Shown: in pieces, positions 36,661 through 44,141 of the stretch | Layout of the letters: each line of letters begins with the position of its first letter | Numbering within the stretch: the first letter of the stretch is position 1 | Source: Parapedobacter sp964498395 | GTDB taxonomy: Bacteria > Bacteroidota > Bacteroidia > Sphingobacteriales > Sphingobacteriaceae | Direction of reading: 5' to 3' | Assembly (NCBI GenBank): GCA_964498395.1 | Contig: CAZCHE010000002.1 | Coordinates: forward strand, 434,001-498,000 | DNA length: 64,000 nucleotides | Made by a program: the position numbers and the translations under genes | Notes under the pieces: generated by a model | What the model was told of the DNA's origin: nothing | The model's input: only the letters and a program-made list of their open reading frames with translations | The model's database searches: none

Positions 36661-38925
36661 ATGACTCAATATATGCTACGAGTGGTGTTGGGGTCGCTAT
36701 TTTTACCGTTCGCTTGGGTAATTGCCGTTTTCGCCCAAGACGATGTTTCCATTATCCCCCAGCCCAATAAATTAGAAATTCGTGAAGGGAAATTTGCCTA
36801 CCCCGCTGTTACACCGGTCTACGCATTTGAGGCGTTTACCGCGGTTGCGGACTTATTGGCTGAACACCCTTACGCGAGTTTCTCAGCGGTAGAGCGCATC
36901 AGGACCCATAAACGCATTCCCGAAGCGGGAATACGATTGGTGCTGGCTCAAGATGTCGATAAGCTACCGCTGGATGCCTACCGTATGGTGGTCGACACGG
37001 GAGGGGTCATATTGACTGCCCATCGGCCCGAAGCGATGATTAACGGTGTATTGACATTATTACAGCTTGCCTATACACAACCCAACGGAAGGGAACTGCC
37101 CGCCATGGTTATCGAAGACCAACCCCGGTTTGGTTATCGCGGGCTTCACTTGGATGTTTCAAGGCATTTTTTCCCATTACCCTTTTTAAAGAAGTTCATC
37201 GACCTGATGGCGTTGTATAAGTTTAATACGTTCCATTGGCACCTGACCGATGGAGCGGGGTGGCGACTGGCTATCCATAAATATCCCGAGCTTACCCGGC
37301 AAGCAGCATGGCGCACCCATGTCGCATGGAAAGATTGGCGGCGGCATGGACAACGATACTTGGAGGAAGGCCATCCCAATGCCAGTGGAGGGTATTATAC
37401 CCAAGACGAGGCACGTGAGCTGGTGGCCTATGCCGTGCGCAAAGGGATCACGATTATCCCGGAAATTGAAATGCCGGGGCACTCGGAAGCCGTATTGGCG
37501 GTTTATCCGCACTTATCATGTACCGGGGAACCGTATAAACATGCTGAATTTTGCATTGGCCATGAGGAGACGTTTACATTCCTGACCGACGTGCTTGAGG
37601 AAGTGATGGATATATTCCCGTCGGAATACATCCATATCGGTGGAGACGAAGCAGATAAGGAATCGTGGCGTACTTGTCCGAAGTGCCAGCAACTGATGGA
37701 AAAAGAGGAGTTAAAGGATGTGGATGAATTGCAGAGTTATGCCATAAGACGGATGGATACATTTTTACAGTCGAAAGGCAGGAAATTAGTGGGCTGGGAT
37801 GAGATACTGGAAGGAGGGCTGTCGCCCGGAGCCACGGTAATGAGCTGGCGTGGAGAGGAAGGCGGAATCCAAGCTGCCAATGCGGGGCACGACGTGATCA
37901 TGACGCCGGAGTCGCACCTGTATTTTGATTATTACCAAAGCGATCCCCGAACTCAACCGGAGGCGATTGGGGGCTACACCCCTTTGCAAAAAGTTTATGC
38001 ATATGAACCCGTTCCTGCTGGAATAGCGGAGGCAAACAGAAAACACGTGTTGGGTGCGCAAGGCAACACTTGGACGGAGTATATCCCCACGCAAGAGCAA
38101 GTGGAATACATGGTATTCCCGCGTGCCCTGGCACTAGCGGAGGTATTATGGTCTGCTCCGGAGGACCGCAATTGGGATGATTTTTCAGGGCGATTGCTGC
38201 GGCATTATGGCCTGTTGCAGAAGTTTCATGTGAATTATTACCGGCCCTCGCATGAAGTTGCCATAACGGTCGACTTCAATGCGGAGACATTTGATAATAC
38301 CATATCGCTATCATCGGAACAGTATGAAAATAACATCCACTATACCATAGATGGCAGCGAGCCAACGGCAAATTCACCATTGTATAGTAACCCCGTGGAG
38401 CTATCCGTGCCAGCCACCGTTAAGGCAGCCTATTTTAGGGATTCCGCCCGGCTGGGTGGAGTGGCTGAGGCCAGAGCCGATCTACATAAGGCCATTGGGA
38501 AGAAAGTCGTGTACCATACGAAATGGAGTAATTACCCCGCGCAAGGGGAGGTAACGCTGACCAATGGACAGAAAGGAGGATTGACCTATGGCGACGGGCA
38601 ATGGCAGGGATTTCTCAATGACATAGATGTCACGATTGATTTTGAAAGGCGCGAAGCCATCCAATCGCTTGCTATTCGTTTTATGCAACTCAAAGGCCCC
38701 GGGATTTTCATGCCGGGAGAAGTAAAAGTACTATTGTCTGATAACGGAAAAAATTATCGGGAGGTTGCTGTGGTAGCCAATGATGTGCCCAGAGACGATC
38801 CAACGCTGCTTTTCAAGACATTTGATGTTACGTTTGATTCCGGTCAGGCCGCACGGTACGTCAGGGTGGTAGCCACGAATGTGAACAACGCCTTTCTTTT
38901 TACTGATGAGATTGTGATATATTAG
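36661..38925 (+). CDS. GH20 beta-N-acetylhexosaminidase
   Basis: A 754-residue secreted enzyme releasing terminal N-acetylhexosamine from glycans or chitin oligosaccharides. A signal peptide (LGSLFLPFAWVIAVFAQ) is followed by the GH20b domain (ISIIPQPNKLEIREG-like), the TIM barrel (GYRGLHLDVSRHFFP, FNTFHWHLTDGAGWRL, PEIEMPGHSEAVL) with the catalytic pair Asp329-Glu330 in IGGDEADKESW, then a chitobiase-type Fn3-like domain (IHYTIDGSEPTANSPLYSN) and a C-terminal F5/8-type domain (about 620-754). The start may also be methionine 5. It diverges from the membrane regulator gene; whether it belongs to the beta-glucan locus is uncertain since its substrate differs. Confidence 0.94.
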   Translation: MTQYMLRVVLGSLFLPFAWVIAVFAQDDVSIIPQPNKLEIREGKFAYPAVTPVYAFEAFTAVADLLAEHPYASFSAVERIRTHKRIPEAGIRLVLAQDVDKLPLDAYRMVVDTGGVILTAHRPEAMINGVLTLLQLAYTQPNGRELPAMVIEDQPRFGYRGLHLDVSRHFFPLPFLKKFIDLMALYKFNTFHWHLTDGAGWRLAIHKYPELTRQAAWRTHVAWKDWRRHGQRYLEEGHPNASGGYYTQDEARELVAYAVRKGITIIPEIEMPGHSEAVLAVYPHLSCTGEPYKHAEFCIGHEETFTFLTDVLEEVMDIFPSEYIHIGGDEADKESWRTCPKCQQLMEKEELKDVDELQSYAIRRMDTFLQSKGRKLVGWDEILEGGLSPGATVMSWRGEEGGIQAANAGHDVIMTPESHLYFDYYQSDPRTQPEAIGGYTPLQKVYAYEPVPAGIAEANRKHVLGAQGNTWTEYIPTQEQVEYMVFPRALALAEVLWSAPEDRNWDDFSGRLLRHYGLLQKFHVNYYRPSHEVAITVDFNAETFDNTISLSSEQYENNIHYTIDGSEPTANSPLYSNPVELSVPATVKAAYFRDSARLGGVAEARADLHKAIGKKVVYHTKWSNYPAQGEVTLTNGQKGGLTYGDGQWQGFLNDIDVTIDFERREAIQSLAIRFMQLKGPGIFMPGEVKVLLSDNGKNYREVAVVANDVPRDDPTLLFKTFDVTFDSGQAARYVRVVATNVNNAFLFTDEIVIY

Positions 38926-39002
38926 TAACCTGAGTTCGCTTATTCATTTAATAGTTGCGAAACGGATATTGGAATAGCGTGGTGTCCTGACAAGAAAGAA
39001 AG

Positions 39003-40256
39003 ATGCAGAAAAAAAGCGATGGAAAACGGATCTTGGTGTTAGGTTGTTTTGACACAAAGGGGGAAGATTTCCAGTATTTGCGCGAATGTATTTTGGCTCG
39101 TGGCGAAGATGTCTTGATGATGAATACCGGCATCTTGGGTACGACTACATTGTTTCCAGTGGATATCGAATCAGCAGCTATCGCTTCAGCAGCCGGAAGC
39201 ACATTGCAAGAGTTGAGTGCTGCTGGTGACCGGGGGTATGCGGTGGAAGTGATGGGAAGGGGTGCAGCAAAAATAACGGCCCAATTGATTCAACAGGGCG
39301 AAGTAAAAGGAGTCGTGGGCATGGGCGGTGGTGGCGGAACGTATATGGCGCTAGCTGCCATGCAGGCAGTTCCTTTTGGCATACCTAAACTTTGCCTCAG
39401 CACAGTGGCCACCAAAGACCTGTCGCAACAAGTGGGTGGTAAAGATATCGCATTGTTCCCCTCAGTGGTTGACTTAGGTGGGATAAACAGCATCAGTCGG
39501 GTGACAATTGCCCACGCGGCGGCGGCCATCTGTGGAATGGTGCGGCAGGCTGATGGGGTTAATGTAGCCGCATGGGAAGATAAAGAGCGTATAGCGATTA
39601 GTATGTTTGGCAATACGACGCCCTGTGTAGCGACATGCCGTGACATGCTCAAGGCAAAAGGCTATGAAGTGTTTTCCTTTCATGCGAATGGGGCTGGAGG
39701 GAAGACGATGGAAGCGTTAATCGGAGAAGGTTTTTTTTCCGGCGTATTGGACATCACGACCACGGAATTAGCGGATGAACTTTGCGGAGGAATATGCAGT
39801 GCGGGTTCGGATCGGCTCACCACTGCGGCCAAATTGGGAGTTCCGCAAGTGGTTGTGCCGGGGTGCCTTGATATGGTAAATTTTGCACATCCAGATCAGG
39901 TTCCAGCCGAATATGCGGACCGACACCTTTACAGTTGGGCTCCGGATGTCACGCTGATGCGAACTGATGAAGCGGAAAACAAGGTTCTCGGTGGGCGATT
40001 GGCACATCGAATCGGACAGTCTCCCGTAGCTACGACGATCTTGTTGCCGCTTCGTGGGCTGTCGCAACTCGATTCGGAAGGAGGTGTCTTCTTTTTTCCA
40101 GCGATCAACCGGGTGTTGTTCGATAGCATCAAGCAGGCAGTTAATCCAATGACAAACGTGATAGAAGTGGATCTCCACATCAACGATGAAGCATTTGCTC
40201 AATTGGCGGTGGAGACACTCGTAGAAATGATCAGCAGAAATAAGCAATTAAAATAA
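39003..40256 (+). CDS. Tm-1-like ATP-binding domain protein (UPF0261)
   Basis: A 417-residue cytoplasmic protein of the UPF0261/Tm-1-like family. Typical segments are RILVLGCFDTKGEDFQYLRE at the N-terminus, VVGMGGGGGTYMALAAMQ near residue 105, STVATKDLSQQVGGKDI, FGNTTPCVATCRD, FHANGAGGKTMEALI and a conserved VPGCLDMVNF. The family resembles the N-terminal half of the tomato Tm-1 virus-resistance protein, which binds ATP; its bacterial reaction is not established. It lies 22 bases before a TIM-barrel gene that corresponds to the C-terminal half of the same plant protein. Confidence 0.9.
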   Translation: MQKKSDGKRILVLGCFDTKGEDFQYLRECILARGEDVLMMNTGILGTTTLFPVDIESAAIASAAGSTLQELSAAGDRGYAVEVMGRGAAKITAQLIQQGEVKGVVGMGGGGGTYMALAAMQAVPFGIPKLCLSTVATKDLSQQVGGKDIALFPSVVDLGGINSISRVTIAHAAAAICGMVRQADGVNVAAWEDKERIAISMFGNTTPCVATCRDMLKAKGYEVFSFHANGAGGKTMEALIGEGFFSGVLDITTTELADELCGGICSAGSDRLTTAAKLGVPQVVVPGCLDMVNFAHPDQVPAEYADRHLYSWAPDVTLMRTDEAENKVLGGRLAHRIGQSPVATTILLPLRGLSQLDSEGGVFFFPAINRVLFDSIKQAVNPMTNVIEVDLHINDEAFAQLAVETLVEMISRNKQLK

Positions 40257-40278
40257 CATACCAAATAGGAAGAAAATT

Positions 40279-41139
40279 ATGCCGAATATATGGACAGGTA
40301 GGGGAAACCCTTATACCAAACAGGAAGTCAGGGAACGTCTGAAGAAGACCGTACAGGATAAAAAAGCCATTATCGCCGCAGGAGCCGGTACGGGTATCAG
40401 CGCCAAATTCATCGAACGGGGTGGGGCTGATCTGATCATTATCTACAATTCGGGTCGTTTCCGGATGGCTGGACATGGGTCGACCGCCGGATTGATGGCT
40501 TACGGGGATGCCAATGCGGAAGCGCTGGAAATCGGTGAATTTGAAGTATTGCCGGTGGTGGATGAGATACCCGTGATATGCGGGGTGCACGGATCTGACC
40601 CTAGACGACGGATGTGGCATCACTTGCTCAAGGTAAAAGATATGGGATTTTCAGGGGTCAATAACTTCCCGACGCATAGCATTGTGGATGGGCATTTCCG
40701 GCAGGTACTGGAAGAAACGGGAATGGGATTCAAGAAAGAAGTGGAGATGATAGCGCTGGCCACCAAGATGGATCTTTTTTCGATCGTCTATGTCGCCACT
40801 GCGGAGGAGGCCCGCCAGATGGCCGAAGCGGGCGCGGATGCCATTATATCCCATGTGGGCACCACGGTAGGCGGCTCCATCGGGGTGAAGGACGCAACTT
40901 GCAGCATGGATTTTGCCGTTGAGCGTACACAGGAAATCATCGAGGCAGGGCGATCGGTCAATCCTGAGATTTTCTTCCTTGCCCATGGCGGGCCTGTTTC
41001 TAATCCTGCGGATGTGCGTGTGATTCTTGACCAAACGGATGCCCAAGGCTTTGTTGGTGCATCGTCATTGGAACGCATGGGCGTAGAGCAATCGTTGGAA
41101 AACCTGACACGGGAGTTTAAGGCACTTACATTGCGGTAG
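40279..41139 (+). CDS. Phosphoenolpyruvate hydrolase-like TIM-barrel protein (Tm-1 C-terminal type)
   Basis: A 286-residue TIM-barrel protein of the family annotated as phosphoenolpyruvate hydrolase or TIM-barrel signal transduction protein. Visible segments are AAGAGTGISAKFIERGGADL, IYNSGRFRMAGHGSTAGLMA, VCGVHGSDP-like ICGVHGSDP, FPTHSIVDGHFRQ, HVGTTVGGSIGVKDA and FLAHGGPVSNPADV. Glycine-rich loops suggest phosphate binding. It resembles the C-terminal half of plant Tm-1 proteins, where both halves are fused; the tight 22-base spacing to the UPF0261 gene suggests a complex or a shared pathway. Fungal and bacterial homologues occur in catabolic clusters, so a sugar-acid or keto-acid role is possible but unproven. 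Confidence 0.88.
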   Translation: MPNIWTGRGNPYTKQEVRERLKKTVQDKKAIIAAGAGTGISAKFIERGGADLIIIYNSGRFRMAGHGSTAGLMAYGDANAEALEIGEFEVLPVVDEIPVICGVHGSDPRRRMWHHLLKVKDMGFSGVNNFPTHSIVDGHFRQVLEETGMGFKKEVEMIALATKMDLFSIVYVATAEEARQMAEAGADAIISHVGTTVGGSIGVKDATCSMDFAVERTQEIIEAGRSVNPEIFFLAHGGPVSNPADVRVILDQTDAQGFVGASSLERMGVEQSLENLTREFKALTLR

Positions 41140-41289
41140 CCATTTCAGGATACCACCTGAATTGACCATATTTGCAATACATGGATTGATCGCGCGTATC
41201 TCGTTTTACTTTCTAAACCGAAATTTTCGGTAAAACGTCCGTGCGTTAGCGTATAGATTGTACTTCTTTTCAAAACTAAAATAAAATCG

Positions 41290-42630
41290 ATGAAAGCGAC
41301 AAATACGACTCGTTCTCGCAGCGCGTCCACCAAAGGGGTGGGGCTAGTATGGATTTGCACGTTTTTTCTTTGTTCATTTCTATTTCAACTATCGGCTCGA
41401 TCGCAGTCCTTATCGGATACTGAAAAGGTTATCATTGAACAGGTAGAAGCGAATAACGATGCATCCATCAAGTTCTTGGAACAAACGGTCAACGTCAATA
41501 GTGGCACGTTAAACGCGAAGGGCGTGCAGGAGGTCGGCAAACTGTATCGTCAATTTTTGGAGGACATCGGATTCACCACGCGGTGGGTGGATATGCCTGA
41601 TGCTATGCAACGAGGTGGCCATCTCATCGCTGAAATCGACGGAAACAAGGGCAAACGGTTGATGCTGATCGGGCATATGGATACCGTATTTGAGGAGGAC
41701 AGTCCTTTCCAGCAATGGCAACACCAGGACTCCATTGCATTTGGCCCTGGGTCCAACGACATGAAAGGCGGTAACATGGTGATGCTTTATGCATTAAAGG
41801 CTTTAAAAGAAGCAGGACAACTTGACGATTGCCAAATCGTTGTGGTGTTGCATGGAGACGAGGAAAGTCCCGGGCGCCCTTTGGATATTAGTCGAAAAGA
41901 CATCATCGAGCTCGCTAAGCGCAGTGATATTGCGCTGGCTTACGAAACGGGAACCGGATTGAACTATGGTACCATTGCTAGGCGTAGCAGCAGCGGATGG
42001 ACATTGGAAGTAAAGGGCGTACAGGCTCACTCATCCGGTGTATTTGGTAACCGTGTGGGGTCAGGAGCCATTTACGAAGCCTCACGTATCCTCCATCGAT
42101 TCCATGAGGAGCTGAAGGAAGATAATCTCACATATAGTCCGGGTCTTATCCTTGGTGGTAGCGAAGTGCAGCTAGACCCATCCGGCATCTCGGGAAAAGC
42201 AGATGGAAAAACCAATTTAGTGGCCAATACCACCATCGTCAAAGGTGATTTACGGACGATTAGTAACGAGCAACTCACCCGTGTCCGCAAGAAAATGGAG
42301 GCTATTGTTGCCGAAAATCATCCGCAAACTTCTGCGAAGATAACCTTTACTGACGGCTACCCAGCCATGCCGCCTACCGATGGAAACTTAGCTGTTCTCC
42401 AAATGTTCAGTCAAGTAAGTGTGGACTTAGGACAAGGCGAAGTGAAAGCTTATGACCCCAATCGCCGAGGTGCTGGAGACATTGCTTTTGTGGCCGACTA
42501 TGTAGACTGCCTCGATGGGCTTGGCGTACAAGGCGGAGGTGCACACTCCTTGGAAGAATACGTTGAACTAAGGAGTATTTCGGATATCGTTAAGCGATCG
42601 GCCGTATTCATCTACCGGCTTACTCGATAA
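41290..42630 (+). CDS. M20 family metallopeptidase (glutamate carboxypeptidase-like)
   Basis: A 446-residue zinc peptidase of the CPG2-like M20 branch. The N-terminus has a long basic stretch before the hydrophobic core WICTFFLCSFLFQLSARSQ, predicting export. Zinc and catalytic residues are in IGHMDTVFEED, GPGSNDMKGGNM, LHGDEESPGRP and the C-terminal histidine in GGGAHSLEEYVELRS; the dimerisation domain covers about residues 220-345. It probably removes C-terminal glutamate or similar residues from peptides or folates in the periplasm. It begins 150 bases behind the PEP-hydrolase-like gene, so it may be a separate unit. Confidence 0.92.
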   Translation: MKATNTTRSRSASTKGVGLVWICTFFLCSFLFQLSARSQSLSDTEKVIIEQVEANNDASIKFLEQTVNVNSGTLNAKGVQEVGKLYRQFLEDIGFTTRWVDMPDAMQRGGHLIAEIDGNKGKRLMLIGHMDTVFEEDSPFQQWQHQDSIAFGPGSNDMKGGNMVMLYALKALKEAGQLDDCQIVVVLHGDEESPGRPLDISRKDIIELAKRSDIALAYETGTGLNYGTIARRSSSGWTLEVKGVQAHSSGVFGNRVGSGAIYEASRILHRFHEELKEDNLTYSPGLILGGSEVQLDPSGISGKADGKTNLVANTTIVKGDLRTISNEQLTRVRKKMEAIVAENHPQTSAKITFTDGYPAMPPTDGNLAVLQMFSQVSVDLGQGEVKAYDPNRRGAGDIAFVADYVDCLDGLGVQGGGAHSLEEYVELRSISDIVKRSAVFIYRLTR

Positions 42631-42661
42631 TCGTCTGACTTTCAGAAAGCGAAAACGCTGA

Positions 42662-43135
42662 CTACTGCACCACCTTATTCGCACAAGCGGAACTCGCGAA
42701 GGCTTCGGGCTTTGCCTTGAAAACAAACCCCATGCTCAGGATATATCCCATGGCGTCATGCAGTGCTTGGTTAGATTTGAACATGGGATTGGTATTGATG
42801 TCAGCGTGTACCTCCAGGTCTACGTCATAGCGGTCTAGGAGGTCGCATAGGGAATAGGCAATTTCAATGGAGCGCTGGACCTCCGCAAGCATACGCTCTT
42901 TGATGGACATCTTTTTGGTCGTGCGGTCTTGGTGGATGTACATGAAACCGCCTTTTTTCTCGCGGACAAATACGATGACAGTGGCAAACTCGGTAATCGC
43001 CCCTTTTACTTGGGAGTCGGTGCCGATGCAGACTTTGAGTTTGTTGCCCAAGCTGTATTCTCGGTCAATGCTGGTGGATACTTCGTCAAGAATGGGTTGG
43101 CGTAAGGGTTCGCCACTGAATTTTTTCCAAGTCAT
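42662..43135 (-). CDS. YkuK-like RNase H-fold protein (DUF458)
   Basis: A 157-residue protein resembling B. subtilis YkuK: TWKKFSGE at the start, KVCIGTDSQVKGAITEFATV with the acidic residue expected of an RNase H-like fold, FMYIHQDRTTKKMSIKERML, and the C-terminal VHADINTNPMFKSNQ and GYILSMGFVFKAKPEAFASS. The family is conserved in bacteria but its reaction is unknown. The frame opens at 43177, but the methionine at 43135 (MTWKKFSG) matches the family start. It is convergent with the M20 peptidase gene. Confidence 0.85.
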   Translation of the reverse strand: MTWKKFSGEPLRQPILDEVSTSIDREYSLGNKLKVCIGTDSQVKGAITEFATVIVFVREKKGGFMYIHQDRTTKKMSIKERMLAEVQRSIEIAYSLCDLLDRYDVDLEVHADINTNPMFKSNQALHDAMGYILSMGFVFKAKPEAFASSACANKVVQ

Positions 43136-43453
43136 AATGATGGGATTTTGATGATAAAAACAAGAACAGTTTTCCACACAAATTTTCCACTACTGCTTAA
43201 AACCACATAAAGATACAGTGAAAACTTGCTTGATACCAATAACTTGTCGTTATGTTTTTATTAACAATGTGTTGGTTTTCAACATTAAAGTGGTACCTGT
43301 TTTTATGGGGCTTTTCTTTGGGATAGCTAAGATAAGAGGATGTGATTTCCCGAAACGTCTTTGTCGATAGAAATCACTATACTTGTTTCGTTTTTTCGAT
43401 ATTCAGGTATTTTTAATCGGGCACCGTTGGGGAGCGTGGCTTCGGTAACATTT

Positions 43454-43846
43454 ATGGCAAACTTTCTGAACCTGTTGTTGGCATTACCATTCTTGTTGTA
43501 TCCATTGTTCGTTTTTCCCAAAACTGACCGCCAGGATTCCGTAGACGGTACGGGCCAAGTGTTTTTCACACCGGATAGGGATCGGCAGGTGGCATTGGGA
43601 ACTTCAATCAGAGGGGAGTACGTGATGCCCATTTTCACCATTAGTTTGGGGTTGGGAGCTAATGTCTTACATAAGGGAGGGGATTTGAGGGGTACGTATC
43701 AAGCGGCTGCTTTAAAGGTGAGGACCACCAGGAGTTTATTTCTCCACCTCGGCTACAACCTGAAAGATTTCCGCGAACCGAACTACCTGATGCTCGGATT
43801 GGGGTACCGATTCGATAATCGTATGCCTTCCCTGCTGGTCGACTAG
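43454..43846 (+). pseudogene. Probable 3' remnant of an acyloxyacyl hydrolase/PagL-like outer membrane protein gene
   Basis: The open frame codes for 130 residues whose last 80 (YVMPIFTISLGLGANVLHKG, FLHLGYNLKDFREPNYLMLG, LGYRFDN) look like the end of a beta-barrel lipid A deacylase of the acyloxyacyl hydrolase family, normally several hundred residues long. The stretch in front (MANFLNLLLALPFLLYPLFV) is hydrophobic but does not match that family, and no upstream frame carries the missing part. I read it as a truncated gene whose 5' part was replaced. A short independent membrane protein is the alternative. Confidence 0.45.
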
Positions 43847-44141
43847 CTTTAGATAGCAGACGATGGAAAACTAAGGGGGGCATCATGTTCCCCCAGGGTA
43901 TGGCTAGCTAGTACAAATTCCATAGACTAGACCTGGTATGTTGCTCAGTATTATCGGGTAGCTCGCTGTACGCGGTGCGCTGAAGGCTGTGTTGCTGTCA
44001 GCCGTTGACGTATGGTTCGTATTCGCGTGCTCGAGATTGCTTTTCTGTTTACGGAATGTTAACCGAAACGAGTGTATAACTTCATTTTTGGTTAATCGAC
44101 AATTAACATAACAGTAATAAGTTCGCATAAAATTTTTAATT
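43847..44141. other. Intergenic region before the phytate receptor gene
   Basis: No gene is seen in these 295 bases. A GGGGG/CCCCC hairpin (43876-43880 with 43890-43894) may end the remnant transcript. The last 70 bases are AT-rich and should hold the receptor promoter, but no clear TAnnTTTG box is present. Confidence 0.5.

Noticed and set aside
41144..41161. TTCAGG/CCTGAA hairpin behind the PEP-hydrolase-like gene as a terminator
   Set aside because: The stem is only 6 bp with no T-run; too weak to list.
43327..43641. Minus-strand frame of 104 codons opposite the acyloxyacyl hydrolase remnant
   Set aside because: The C-terminal part looks protein-like, but its N-terminal half is antisense to the better supported beta-barrel frame and I recognise no family.
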